Shown one piece after another: positions 11,926 through 23,529 of a stretch of 64,000 bases of DNA. A program made the position numbers and the translations under genes. Where the stretch lies: the NCBI GenBank assembly GCA_951804985.1, contig OX638132.1, forward strand, positions 17,341,529 to 17,405,528, written 5' to 3'. The notes below the pieces were generated by a model. The model did no database searches, was not told where the DNA came from, and was given only the letters and a program-made list of their open reading frames with translations. The DNA is from Dryomyza anilis. Taxonomy: Eukaryota; Arthropoda; Insecta; Diptera; Dryomyzidae. Position 1 is the stretch's first letter; each line of letters starts with the position of its first letter.

Positions 11926-12426
11926 TCAACGTAGTGCATGCTGCGCCCTTAGGTAGGTCCATAGATCTTTAGCCGTGCGTATGCTTACCATGAACTGACA
12001 CAACTTGTTCTCGATCAGACAAAGTATAATGAATTTGGCACGTTTATCCTTGAGCATAGACTAGACAAGAAATAAAGATTTTTAAATACATTTAAATTAA
12101 TGCCATGTTCATACTGAGCCTCATGTGCGTAATGTAAAGCATTTGTGTAATTTCACTTCAAATGAGTTCTTAAATTAACAAAAAATGCATACAAAACAAA
12201 ATAATAAACAATTCTTAATAGTGCGTATTATTCATACGCTCATTGACAGTATTTCAAATATGTATTCTCAATAATTAACGTTAACACTGACCTCTTCCGT
12301 ATTTTCGGGTCCACAGTCGACCACCGTCCAGAGGTCTTCGGCTTCCAAATACGCACGCACCGTCATCGACCAGGCCTTGTAGTTGTCCAGACCCTTTAAT
12401 TTCTCAATGTGCAACTGCAAAGACAT
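11926..12426 (-). CDS. Spliced frame from a copia-type Gag N-terminal domain, 89 aa
   Basis: Exon 1 is 12426-12292 (45 codons) and exon 2 is 12060-11926 (44 codons plus stop), joined in phase 0. The donor is GAG|GTCAGT; the acceptor is TTTCTTGTCTAG|TCT after a pyrimidine-rich tract. The intron is 231 nt. Exon 1 contains IEKLKGLDNYKAWSMTVRAY followed by EAEDLW, the Ty1/copia Gag start (DUF4219/UBN2-type: kLkGxxNYxxWkxxmxxxLxxxdLW). Exon 2 has DKRAKFIIL and TAKDLWTYLRAQ, the continuation of the same domain (TAkexWxxL). Splicing thus restores the family order exactly. The frame stops before the zinc knuckle, and I see no protease, integrase or RT nearby. AATAAA lies at 11910-11905, some 16 nt after the stop. 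A TCAGTT initiator-like site lies ~20 nt upstream of the ATG. It could be a domesticated Gag mini-gene or a decayed insertion that happens to look spliced. Confidence 0.6.
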
Positions 12427-13045
12427 GCTGACGACGTTCAACTGAACGAAATGCACATTGGCAGCACCAAAAAGGCAACTGGAAAATGCAGCCTTTTATT
12501 TGCACAGCCGCAATGTGGTGTACTTGATTTTTCGGTCGCGATAAAAATAGCCAAACACAAAACAAAAGAAAAATGAAAATTTATGATTTCAAGCCTCTTC
12601 GACACATAAAAGATACAACCTTGAGTATTGCGGAAGAGCTCTGAACAAGTGCGACAAGTGCAACGATGACCTAAAATAGTAGCGTCAAAGTAAAACTGGA
12701 AAAATTGATTCATTTAAAGCATTTATTAAACTGTTCATATGTATAATACTAAAGCCATATTCTTTTTGCAATAAAAGCAGTTCACTATCTTTAAGGGTTA
12801 TATTTAAAACATGAGGCATATATTAAGGTTCGGTAAAATTTTTGATTTCAGTACACATTCCAAAGTTCCAATAAATGTTAAAAAGTTGCAGTACAGTATA
12901 AAGGTACCAGGGTTGGTTACAATTCATGTTATACAATAGCAATTCATTTTAAAAAGTTTCCATACAAATTAAAATATTCCACCTGCTAGAAAGTACATTT
13001 CAAAAGGTATCTGTACATAAATATTTAGATAATAAAAGCTCTTTT
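12427..13045. other. Upstream flank of the Gag-derived frame and 3' flank of the PP2C gene
   Basis: A mildly GC-rich stretch at 12430-12700 may hold the promoter or leader of the Gag-derived frame. No LTR, primer-binding site or further retrotransposon coding was recognised. Confidence 0.4.
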
Positions 13046-13055
13046 TTTATTTATT
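13046..13055 (-). promoter_or_regulatory. Poly(A) signals of the PP2C-like gene
   Basis: Two overlapping AATAAA hexamers on the - strand (read as TTTATT on +) lie about 60 nt beyond the stop codon. Confidence 0.45.
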
Positions 13056-13112
13056 TAAAATTAAAAAAATGTATAGCACTTAAATTCAAACAATGATCCA
13101 CTGACGGAGTCT

Positions 13113-16100
13113 TTAGAAAAAAGTCTCATTGAATTCTTGCGACTGTAACGGCGCTTTGGCGCCCAAAGCACTGTTTACAGTTGCTGTTGCATCGTTGACG
13201 ACAACAGGAGCGGCATCTCCGTTGCCACTAACAGCGCTAGCACCGCCCACCGTGTAGGCCATCACCGTCGCATGATCCAATTTGCCCGGCAGCGAAGCGA
13301 AGGCACTGCTGTCCACCACACGTTTGCGCGCCACACGATGCTGCATACGATTCATCTCGACCTCGCGCTTGACGCCATCCGCACCGGACGACAGCCGATA
13401 GAAGAGTTCGCGTTGCTCCAGCGTTTTGCGACGCGCTGATGTGATCATGCGCACAAAGTCAATTAGCAGGTGACACAAACGACGCGCCGAAACGCACGGC
13501 GAAAAGGTGCCATTGATGCCGTAGCTGAGCATATCCTCCAGACGATGCAGAGTGAGTGCATGACGTTGCGGTCCAGTGACTAGAGGCAGACCGGCTGTAG
13601 ATTTCGGTATCTTAGTTGCGGCGGCATTGTGTGCAGCTGCATGATGCATTGGTCGGCCGAGCGCAGGCGTATTACCCGTCGCAGACAGACGACGTGGTTC
13701 AATGACTGTGTGTGAGCGCATGTACTTTGGTCGACTAGGTGCAGCAGCGGCAGCAGCCGTTGACGATGACCCGGACGATGACGACGTGCTGTGATCTGGC
13801 GATGAGGATTTCTTGCTGCGTGGTGGACGCACAGGCGTCGTCGTTGTTTCGTGACGTTGCAGACGCGCATAGAGTGCGGAGGCGCTTTTGTTCTGACGCT
13901 TGGGCGCAAGCACGCCCTGCGTAGCGTTCTTTGTTGTTAGACTGGTCAGCAACTTCATGTCCGGCGTCCATGCTTCGGCAAATTTGCCAACGACCGGATC
14001 AAAGTTGTCGCTGATGCCGTCAGAGGTGAGAAAAACGATATCGCCACGATCGATCACGGTCATCGAAAGCGTCAGATTGCTGAGCTCCGGTTTGTTGCCA
14101 TCCGCTGGGCCCAAAGCACCAAGTGCATCGCGCATGTCACGCATGGAGCTGATATCATGCGAAGCTGTTTTGAAATATACATTTTTTTTTTGATTTTTTA
14201 TAAAGTTTAATAAGCTGTAGCTAACCTTGTGTAAATTCGCGCACACCATGCTTTTTGGAATAAACGTAGCCCAGCGAATCGCCTACATTGCAAGCGCAAA
14301 CCACATATTGTGTGCTATCCGCCAGTGGCAGCACAACCGCAATAGTTAGCGTACTGAGTGCGCCACCCACCTCCAGTATGCAGCCATGACCTTCCCAGAG
14401 GGCGCGCAACAAACTGACAAAAACCTCCTGTGTCGTGGTGGCCATGCACTCAGTGGCCAGTCCAAAGATGGCGCGGTCTAGGTAGTCGAGGCAGCCGTGC
14501 ACAGCGGAGCGTGCGGCCAAGCGGGCGCCATCACCTGCGACAGAAGATTATTGTGTAATTGAGGTAAGTTAACAGGTATTAAAATTTAGAAGTTCGATAA
14601 AATTATTTTGAAACTGCTGCACAAACGAAACGCGTTTTCGGTACACATTTTGAAAGCAATTGAAATTTTATTCCAAGGACTTTTTTTCAAAAATCCAAAA
14701 AAGTCATCAAGGAGATTGGTTTGGTCTCTTAAAAGAGTTTAGAATTTTTGAAATCCACCGGTCCAATACCGAGTTGTTTGAATGCGCGTATTAGAAAGTT
14801 TAGAATTTAGAAAACATAGAATGTGTTATTTTGAATATCCTCCAAAACGTTTTCAGGGACATGTTTTACGAAAATCCAAAAAAAAGCATCTAGAAGATTT
14901 GTTTAGCCTCTTTAAAGAACCTTTAATTTTGGAAATCCTCCGTTCCAGCACTGACTGATTAGAATCCGCGTTTTAGGAAATTTAATTGAATACAACATTT
15001 CTGAAGGACATTGAATTCGAAAATGAAAAAACTTATCAAAGAATATATTTAGGCTTTCAGGAAAGATTTAAATTGTTTAAATCGATCGTTTCGCGATCGA
15101 CTTTTGTGATCGACGCGTCATATAAGTCGGAAAATACAAATGTAGGGTACTCAAATTTTGAATTTTTGTTCTCAGTAATATTTTGTGTTTTTAAAATTTA
15201 TATTTGCTATTGCGGTTAGATTTATGTTTAAGTTTTAGCTTTTACTTTTGTTACAGTTTTAATTTTATTTTTCTTTTTTTTTTGCTTTGTTTTTCCTGTT
15301 AATTTTGTTATTGCTTTTATTTATTGTATTTTTTTTTAATTACTGTTTTTTTGCTTTTAAGTTCATGTTTTTTCATTTGTTTGTTTTTTTTTTCATTACA
15401 TTTTGTGTTTTGCTTTGTTTTTATTTTTGATTTTTAGTTGTTTTTTTTCGTTTTGTTATTATATATTTGATTTTGCTTTTGTGTCTTTCTTTTTCTTTGG
15501 ATTTTGTGTGTGTGTTTTGTATTTTTATTTTTGAAATTGATTTCGTGTTTTGGATTTTGTACTTTGCTTTTGAGTTTTTCTATTGCTACTGTTTAGCTTT
15601 TCCGTTGCGCTTTTGTATTTTTGTTTTTTGCTTTTACTTTCATGTTTTTGCATTTGACTGTTTTTTCTTTAGATTTTGTGTTTTGCTTTTATTTTGTTTT
15701 TATTTTTATTTTTGTTTTTGAGTTTCTGTTTTTCGTTTTGTTATAGTACATCTGATTTTGCTTTTGTGTCTTTCTTTTTCTTTGGATTTTGTGTGATTCA
15801 AAACTTTATTTGATCTAATCTAAGAAATGAAAAAGTGTTAGAAAAAGTCAATTGTAGTAACCGCAAAACATTTTTATTCTGTTTTTAAAGATTTGTGAGA
15901 ATAGTTCTAAGAGAACTTTAAAACTCAAAATGCATTGTAAAAAAGCAATATATTCTACAGATCTTGAAAAAGATCTACAAAAACTCTATCCGAAAATTTA
16001 ATTTATTTCTGAACTTCTCTCTATTCCAAAGAGATCAATCTAAAAATTATAATTCACAAATTCAAAAATCTTTCATATTCTTTCATTTTGTGTATCTAAA

Positions 16101-17315
16101 TCCGAATCACTTTCAACTAATAAATAACGTATCACTCACCCCAATTGACGCCATCAGCCAGCGCCATGGCAGCCGCATCGCCACGCACCACCATACCGTA
16201 GCAGTCGGCGATCGGATTCCCCATCGACTCTTTGGTCAACATGTTGTTCTCATACAACGACACCGATATGCCATATGCACACTCGGTCTCCATTTTCCAG
16301 TTGGTCACGCCGGCGATGGGATCGATCAGCGCAGCACTGTCGACGGCGGCAGCCTGATTAGAAACAGCCGCGTGCAACAGACGCGCGGTGGCATCCTCCA
16401 GTATTTTGGTGGTATTGTTGTCTTTTGTGCAGTTGGTTGAAGCTATTGTTGAGCTGGTGGTGATGTTATTAATTGTATCTTTGGTCAGTGCTTTCGTGAC
16501 ATCAGTCTTTGCATTTAAGAGATTCTTGTTGTTTTGATCGCTGGCAGCATCTGCGATTGTGCTGTGTGTTGCTTTTGTGCTACTCACCATACTCACCACG
16601 ATCGTGGTGGCTTTATTGGAGTTTTCCTCTCTTCTTGCCGCCGCCACCGCCGCCTGCTGCAAGTTGGCAATGCCCGTCTTGGAATTTTTACGCGAACGCA
16701 TACCACTCGCAGGCGCAGCCGCAACATTGCCAAACGTTTTATTCGCATTCGCATCACTGGTGGGCGTGGATGCAGCCGTTGCGCCTGCGCTCAGCTTTCG
16801 TGAACTCGTACATCGATTAAAACGGTTGCTGTGTACTGACGTTGGCCGCGTATTTGTGCTCTTACGCACCTCAAAGCAGTCGCTCTCCTGTATGGTGTCG
16901 ATGAAGTCAATGTCGTCGGCATAGCTAGCGCTCAAATGCAGCTTTGAGCGTTTGATGCCCGTTAGGCCGTCATCGGGTCCGGTGCAGGCCGCCGTTATGG
17001 TGGTCGTGCCCGTGGGATATGCGCCGATGTGCAGCTCGGGCAGATCTGTGGGCTGTTGACCGTTGAAAATATCGGGTGCGGGTAAAAATTGCCGTTCCAT
17101 GCGACTGCGAAGAAATGAGTTTTCGTGATTATATTAATAAGGAAACATTTTCGAGCTCAATCAACTCACCCTTCCAAGTACTTGGTGATAAAATTACCAT
17201 CATCATCTTCATCGTTCGCCGACTTGTGGCGTGAATTGCGTGGTGCGTCGCGCGGATCTGCAATAAAACTCAATTGACGAAAATACGTTGTGACCTTTTG
17301 GCGCAGCGATGGCAT
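13113..17315 (-). CDS. PP2C-like phosphatase-domain protein, four coding exons, 823 aa (CG9801-like)
   Basis: Exons in transcript order: 17315-17170, 17104-16140, 14534-14226, 14164-13113; the joined 2472 nt form one open frame. The ATG starts MPSLRQKVTTYFRQLSF. Residues ~49-360 are a long Ser/Thr/Asn/Ala-rich linker. The PP2C signatures follow: ADGVNWGDGARLA (365-377, position of the DGxGG metal-binding motif), ACNVGDSLGYVYS (~451-463) and IVFLTSDGISDNFD (~516-529; Asp522 and Asp526). Residues ~580-700 are Ser/Ala-rich low complexity. PP2C enzymes use two metal ions held by Asp residues to remove Ser/Thr phosphates. The usual DGHGG or DGVGG reads DGVNWG here, so activity is uncertain. The protein matches my memory of the Drosophila PP2C-like domain protein CG9801 (same N-terminus and motifs). 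The 1.6-kb second intron is filled with repeats and T-rich DNA. Exons are clearly more GC-rich than their surroundings. Confidence 0.92.
14580..15156 (-). mobile_element. Element family B, partial copy, in PP2C intron 2
   Basis: Units with AAAAAAGTCATCAAGGAGAT, GGTCTCTTAAAAGA and ATCCACCGGTCCAATACCGA repeat at ~185-bp spacing, and the end reads TAAATCGATCGTTTCGCGATCG ... AAGTCGGAAAATACAAATGTAGGGTA. The same units and end, inverted, form the copy at 23.53-24.43 kb. Confidence 0.7.
15157..16139. repeat. T-rich low-complexity part of PP2C intron 2
   Basis: Runs of TTTTGTTTTT and TTTGCTTTT fill 15220-15800. The word GATTTTGCTTTTGTGTCTTTC is present twice (~15470 and ~15753), suggesting internal duplication. 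An apparent open frame here is low complexity. On the transcribed strand the tract is A-rich. Confidence 0.7.
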
Positions 17316-18109
17316 CTTGGCTGACGGTGAATGGGTTGAGGAGTGTGCAATAAACGAAACACAACTTTCAAGAGGCTTAATTTGAAGATTTTAACCCTTG
17401 GACGGACAAACGGTCTTGATTGAGTACTTTAAGTGTGTCTTTCTTTACTTTTCTCTCTTTTTCATTGGCGGTGATGCGTTATTGGAAGCTGCGGGCAGCA
17501 AATAATGCCACAATTAAAACAACAAGAGCAGCAACTAATTATATAATATTGTTATGGAATTGTTTTAAGTTCATTCACATTCAATTATGTATGTCGTATT
17601 TATGATTAAATTAGAGACTTGCTGTTATTGCCCAGCCAAGAAAGCAGCCTTCAAAGTTATCGATGGAGTCTGTAAAAGTTAATAGAGTTAATTTAATAAA
17701 GAGCATAAACAATTGCGACAAATTATAATGATTACAAAAAAAAGTAATATTTGTACGATTTCCAATTGTAAATTTATTCACAAAAAGATTAAAAAACCGA
17801 TTATTTAAAAACTCTACCCAACACAATTATCATATTATATTTTAAAAACAGAGGATTCAAAATGCAACGAAAGATGGATTCGCTTTTCTAATTCGTTTCG
17901 GTATCCGGACAATTCATACCCGTGAAACTCCTTTCCAATTCTCCCTCGGACAATGCTTTCCGTAGACAACTCTTGACAGACTGAAACAATGTTTATTATA
18001 AATATCCCCAAACACAATTTTTGGTAGGGTTAGGGCAGTTCAGAAATATTTTTTCGATAGATTTCAAGCAGACATATGAGGAATTTGGTATTAGAAGTGC
18101 CTATTTTCG
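17316..18109. other. 5' flank of the PP2C gene
   Basis: This should contain the PP2C promoter and any non-coding first exon, but I see no clear TATA box or initiator. The sequence at 17880-17980 is slightly GC-richer without a convincing frame. Confidence 0.4.
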
Positions 18110-18524
18110 CCACATTATTTTCATGTATTTGAGCATAATGTCAATATATATTTGACCAAAAAAGTTTACCTAAGCACGTAAACAGTAAAATTGATTTGCA
18201 GATGTTAATTTTATATTTGAACATAAGTGGTCAGTTCTCAGGTCACAATAGACCGATCATGATAATTTTTTTGTTCAGACAGCTTAGATATATAAGTAAT
18301 CTAAATCGTGATTTCAACAGTAATCGTGTAATCGTGATTTCAACAGACAGACAGAAGGACATACGGACAGACAGACAGACAGACGGACATCGCTAAACCG
18401 ACTCAGGAGGTCATGCTGATCAAGAATATATATACTTTTCCATACCGGAGATGCTTTTTCAGGGTGTTACAAACGGCGTCGCAAACTGAATATACCCTTT
18501 CACTCTTAGTGTAGGGTATAAAAA
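18110..18524 (+). mobile_element. mini-me-like retroposon, truncated copy
   Basis: It runs from TTTTCATGTATTTGAGCATA through a (GACA/GACG)n tract at 18349-18390, the core CATGCTGATCAAGAATATATA, to GTGTAGGGTATAAAAA. It has the same orientation as the copies at 21.2, 31.3, 34 and 63.3 kb. Confidence 0.8.
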
Positions 18525-18587
18525 TGCTTGCGACCATTTTGTGTATCTATTCGTGTTTAACTTTTTACATGCCACATAGTGAGACGA

Positions 18588-18616
18588 TTATTATTATTAT
18601 TATTATTATTATTATA
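18588..18616. repeat. (TTA)n microsatellite
   Basis: About nine uninterrupted TTA units. Confidence 0.95.
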
Positions 18617-18858
18617 GGAGAACAAACACTAAAACAATAGTATTTATACTACGTACGGGGGGTTTTGAAAAAAAAATATATAAATTTATAAGAGAGAATA
18701 CCAGAAAATAAATCCGCGCATACAAATAAATTTTTAAAAATTTTATTCATTCGAATTATGTATTTTCAAATCATAAATTTATTTTATAATATTCCCGGCC
18801 GAAAATAATAACTCTAAAAAAAAACTAAAATGAAAAGAAAACATTATTTCTTAAAATT

Positions 18859-19494
18859 TTGGGTCGAGTAAAAAGTTCGTGAATTTGTTAAACCAAATAT
18901 GCTTCGTTTTGATCGATAACCTTTTACCAATTCTCTGCTCAAAACATTATGCAATTCTTGTAGAAATTCTGGGATTTATGTAGGACGGGGCAAGGTTGGA
19001 CTATACGGTGGATAAATCAGGTCTATTCATTTTTGCCGAGTCATTAAAGATGCGTGTGTTCGTGATGTATTTCATACATCACTTGTCTTCCTTTATTTTG
19101 TAAACACGTTTTCAATAATTGGACAACCAGAGCGTGACACGTACTAAACACCAAATTTTCCAGAATATAAACGAACCAATCATTTTCGTGCTGCTGATAA
19201 AGCACCTTCACCATAAACGGTACACATTTTTTCACAGTCCTGCGAAGTGTTATGGTCTTGTTCTTGAAAATAAATATATAAAATATAGCGATTTTTTTTA
19301 AACTTTTAGCTCATTTTTAAAACGCAATAAGATTCGACTAAATAAACAAATTTTGCTCTGTTTTTTATAATGATCTGTGAACTAACACCTTTCAATAGAG
19401 CATAGTGTGACTTAATTTGATTAAGTGTTACCAAATGTATGTGACTCTAACCACATCTGTTGAAAAAACGCCACGAACTTTTTACTCGATCCAA
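18859..19494 (-). mobile_element. Internally deleted mariner element
   Basis: TIRs TTGGRTCGAGTAAAAAGTTC occur at both ends. On the - strand, broken translation gives an N-terminal mariner segment (VYGEGALSAARK, near 19230) and a C-terminal segment (SLMTR near 19045, PPY/NLAPS near 19000, ENW*KVIDQNEAYLV ending near 18893). These are adjacent because the DNA between them is deleted. Several stops and a frameshift make it non-functional. Confidence 0.8.
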
Positions 19495-19605
19495 TATATG
19501 AATTCGATATAATTCATATATTGGATCGAGTAAAAAGTTCGTGGCGTTTTTTCCAACAGATGTGGTTAGAGTCACATACCTTTGGTAACACTTAATCAAA
19601 TTAAA
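19412..19605. repeat. Near-perfect palindrome, ~94-bp arms, 6-bp spacer, made of two mariner 5' ends
   Basis: The left arm is 19412-19504 and the right arm 19511-19605, around CGATAT (19505-19510). The arms differ by one substitution and one 1-bp gap. Symmetry continues past the transposon termini into the central CCAATATATGAATT, so the second end is an inverted copy rather than an independent insertion. Confidence 0.9.
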
Positions 19606-20105
19606 AACATATTACATATTAAAAAGCCAAAAATTGGTAAGTCTACTAAAGAAATTATAAAATTCAAAAACTTCCAAGAATACTAAGTCCAATATGGATT
19701 GTATGATTGTATGAAAATTGTTCATTTATGTTAAGAACATTTTTGGTTATAATTTGGGATAGGATCGACCGATCCGCACCATAATTGACAGTGAAAACTT
19801 GAAAAAAAAATCAAAATCATTATTTAGGATATTGTAAAATTTTTATAGAAGCGGGGACCGCAATAAATCGGAATCAAAATCGAAACCAGAACTGTTTCGA
19901 TTTTTGAAATCAAAACCATTATTAAAACAATGTGTGGAACCGGAATCCAATTAATGTGTTTTGTTGAAATCGGAACCGCTATTTTAAAAATCTTCGAACC
20001 AGGCAATGTATTGACTTGAATAGAATAATATTTTTTGATTTTATTTTTCTTGTACACCGTGTCTAATGTATTCTCATACACTTTCAGTAATTAACATTGA
20101 ATTAA
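19606..20105. other. AT-rich spacer between mariner and maT remnants
   Basis: Repeated words GGAATCAAAATCGAAACC and AATCGGAACCG at 19865-19995 suggest a short degenerate tandem repeat. The terminal inverted repeats of the adjacent maT-like element could not be located. Confidence 0.4.
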
Positions 20106-21049
20106 ATGTCAAAAATTAGACAAAGTTTTTGCAGCATTTTTAAGGAGTTAAAAAGTGATTTTATATACAGAACCATACGTAGATCTAACGAGACCTCTTC
20201 TATTAATGACCGTAAAATATCTGGTCGAAATCGTTCGGTAAGAACTTAATCTGTGATTAAGATTGTCGACGAGAGAATTAGACGAAATCCACAACGAACA
20301 ATAAGAACTTTGGATTGTGACCTAAAAATTTCAAGAGGAACTGCCCATAACATTATTAAATTGGACCTAGGATGCAAAGCTTACAAGAAACGCAAAGTTC
20401 ATAGAGTTTCCGAAGCATCCATGATAAAACGACGGGAAAGCGTGTCTCACAATTTTTCTTGGCACTTTTTGTCTTGGAGCAGTCGAACAATGCTCAAAAT
20501 GATCGAGTTTGGTCTGTTTCGATCACAGATATTCCTGCCCACCAAAAACATGTTTCAAGATTTCAAAGTGCCGTTTCTGTGATAGTATGGGGAGCCATTT
20601 GCAAACGAGGAAAACTTCCGTCAGCTTTTATCAATAAAGGAGTCAAAGTAGACGTTGAATACTATAAAACTGAAGTTTTGGAGAAGATTCTTTTGTCTAA
20701 TCTCAACATTTTGTACGGAGATGAGTACTATGTTTTTCAACAAGACGGTACTGCTGCACATACAGCTAAAATAGTTCAAGACTGGTTGAAAAGCAATTTG
20801 ACTGATTTTCTTGGTAATGATGAATGGCCTCCTAGCTCTCCGGATTTGAATCGATTAGATTTTTTTGTTTGGTCATACATGATATGATGTCAAAATTAAA
20901 CAATTACAAATTCAAAAAATTGAGTTATTAAACGAATATGGGATAAAATGCCAATGGATGCCGTTCGTGCTACCTGCAACGGTTTTGAAAAACGATTGAA
21001 GCTGGTGATGAAATTTAAAGGATCTGTGATTCCAAAGCGGTTTTTATAA
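20106..21049 (+). pseudogene. Dead maT-type (DD37D) Tc1/mariner transposase
   Basis: The frame from ATG 20106 gives SGRNRSVRT, then a stop at ~20250, then VIKIVDERIRRNPQRTIRTL and CDLKISRGTAHNIIK, a helix-turn-helix region. Near 20455 the frame shifts and the segment that should carry the first catalytic Asp is damaged. The new frame reads NAQNDRVWS, VIVWGAICKRGKLP, FQQDGTAAHTA (second Asp) and WPPSSPDLNRLDF (third Asp). I count 37 residues between Asp 2 and Asp 3, the maT arrangement. After 20886 it is broken again, ending in a third frame WDKMPMDAVRATCNGFEKRL to 21049. IS630-Tc1-mariner enzymes cut and paste at TA. This copy cannot be active. Confidence 0.85.
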
Positions 21050-21159
21050 ATAATATCAATAAATATAGTTTTACTTCCTAATAAAAATAAATATTATACA
21101 ATGAACGATTAGCGAGTTATATATGAACATTTAAAAGTGTATGAGAATCCAGAAAATAA

Positions 21160-21646
21160 CTACAAACTTTCAATCGCTGAAGAATTTCCATTCATTTGAT
21201 ACCCATATTTACAATTGGGTAGGTGTACCGAATTTTTTTTGGGAACCACAAGTCGTTTCGCGGGAAAACATTATTTTCATGTATTTGTGCATGAAGTCAA
21301 TATATATTTGACCAAAAAGGATTACCTAAGCACGTAAACAGTAAAATTGAGCTGTAGATGTAAATTTTATATGAGGTATTTTAATATAAATGGTCACACA
21401 CAGGTGACAATGAAGAGACCTAGCCAATTTTTTCGCACATATAGCGTAGGTATATAAGTAATCTAAGTTATCAGTTTTATTCATCTAACTCTTCAATTCA
21501 TACGGACATTGCTAAATCGACGCAAGAGATCATGCTGATCAAGAATATATGTATACTTTTCCATACCGGAGATGCTTCCTTCTGGGTGTTACAAACGGCG
21601 TACCAAACTGAATATACCCTTTCACTCTTAGTGTAGGGTATAAAAA
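21160..21646 (+). mobile_element. mini-me-like retroposon, copy without a long (GTCY)n tract
   Basis: It contains CATTTGATACCCATATTTAC, GAACCACAAGTCGTTTCG and CATGCTGATCAAGAATATAT and ends GTGTAGGGTATAAAA. The tetranucleotide tract is almost lost. Confidence 0.75.
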
Positions 21647-23529
21647 ATTTCCAATGATAGTTAGACAATTCTCAAAAGGAAGAAATCAGATATATAAGAT
21701 GCAAGGTAATGTATGGAATTATAATATTATAGATTATTTAGTAATATTTGTGTTAAATCGAATTTTATTAACAAGAACTTAAAACCTATTTTTTATAATT
21801 AAGTGTAGAGAATACTAAAAATTACCAAAATTCAGTAATGGAAAAAAAATAGCAAATCCCGTGTAATGTTCATTGAAGAATAAAATGTTTTTTAAATATA
21901 CTACGAATCAATATGTTATAAAACACATGTATTGTACTGATACTATTAATAATTCAAAATTCATCAGTTGTATTGAAGAGATTCAATCAACGTAAGTTAA
22001 ACTCATCAACCTTGATTTTTAACAATAAACTCATTTAAAACATGAATAAATAAAAAGATACTCAGTTTCTTTTATGTGTTTGAGAATTTTATCACGTTGT
22101 GCAGTTATTGAAAGTCACCCATTTTTACGCAACATCAATCATGTAAATCATAATATCTGTGACACTTTAGACTAATAGTATCTTCAAACCACCACTCAAA
22201 GTATCTGCGAGTTATACTATCTATGTTTTATAGTATTTATGACATTATAATGACATACAAACACGTACAACGAGCTTGTCTTAATTATCATTATAACAAG
22301 TAGATATTTAAAATACAGGAAGTTTAAATATAAATTAAAAGTTACACGTAAAAGAAAATGTAGATAAATACAACATTTAATTTTTAATTGCAGTTGAATA
22401 TTTTTACTGACATCAACATTTAGCTGAAATTACTGCACTTTTACATACTACATTTGTAATATTCATGAATTTCGCATATTTGTAAGAATCTTATGCATTA
22501 TTACAATGCATAACCTTCACCATATCTTTGATATGAAAGTACTTAAGCATGCATATTAGATATGACGTAGTTACTAGTGAAAGGCGTAAAAAACAATGAC
22601 TTTGTGCTAGATATCTTCCGAGAAAATGCATAAATTCATTCAGTCCTTGAAATTCTTGTGTGTAGCAAACTATATAAAAGTTGCTCATCATGTCAGGCTC
22701 AGAGTAAGGATAAATTTATTAAAAAAATCAAACATTCAAAACATTTTAATTTAACATTCAAAATAGATAATTTTTAAACGATTTTACTATATTATTCGAG
22801 TAGTTTTTCTGTGCAGGTTCAAAATTTGATACTTTTATAAAACCAAAAATATAGCTGCAATTGAAAATTTTAACTATCCCCTATTTGAATAAATTTAAGA
22901 TGCTCCGAGTCTTACAATTAGATTTAAACACGACCATACTAGAGCTTCAGATTATAGTAATTTTTATATATTTCTATTTTTACGCCTAAAAGATAATAAT
23001 TATATAATACGTACCCTATCTTTTAATCAAACTAATTTTTTGTGGTTCGTAAGATAATTTAGGCACATATAAAAGTGAAAGAGTAAATTTCATTTGTTTT
23101 TAACAAAAATATATATTCTTGATCAGCGTCATCTCCTGAGCCGATTTAGTCTTTTGAATTACAGGAACATTTTTTTTTTGTAACTTTTTCTTAATCAAAG
23201 AAGATAGAATATTCTCGAATTTTTTACTTAAGATTCAAACGTTATTTGGGGAGTTGCTTTGTGTGGAACTAAGTATTAAGTTTAGTTTTATTTTGTATAA
23301 AATTTAGTTTTTAAGTACCTACTTATTACCATGTAATCTATGTTGCCCCGAGTTGGCTTTATTATTATGAATAATAAATGAAATGAATATTTAACGCAAA
23401 TATATATGGGTAACCTTTTCTCAAATAGGAATAATTGATATGTTTCGACCGCAAGTTGATCACGCCAATTATTATTTTATTTTGGTTTTGGATACTACTT
23501 ATGTATAAAAACAAAAATACAAAATTTTA
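21647..23529. other. AT-rich intergenic DNA with a mini-me core fragment
   Basis: At 23080-23147 a short fragment retains TATATTCTTGATCAGCG and CTCCTGAGCCGATTTAG. The rest shows no exon or repeat I recognise. Confidence 0.5.

Noticed and set aside
12438..12713. 91-codon - strand frame upstream of the Gag-derived frame
   Set aside because: Composition is unlike a protein, no domain, and no splice junction links it to the Gag exons.
13580..14193. Several alternative frames on both strands over the PP2C last exon
   Set aside because: They are antisense or out-of-frame shadows of GC-rich coding sequence.
15467..15721. 84-codon Phe/Cys-rich frame
   Set aside because: It is the translation of T-rich low-complexity intron sequence.
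16509..16924. Three overlapping + strand frames of 89-121 codons
   Set aside because: All are antisense to the PP2C-like second exon, which has the conserved motifs and splice sites.
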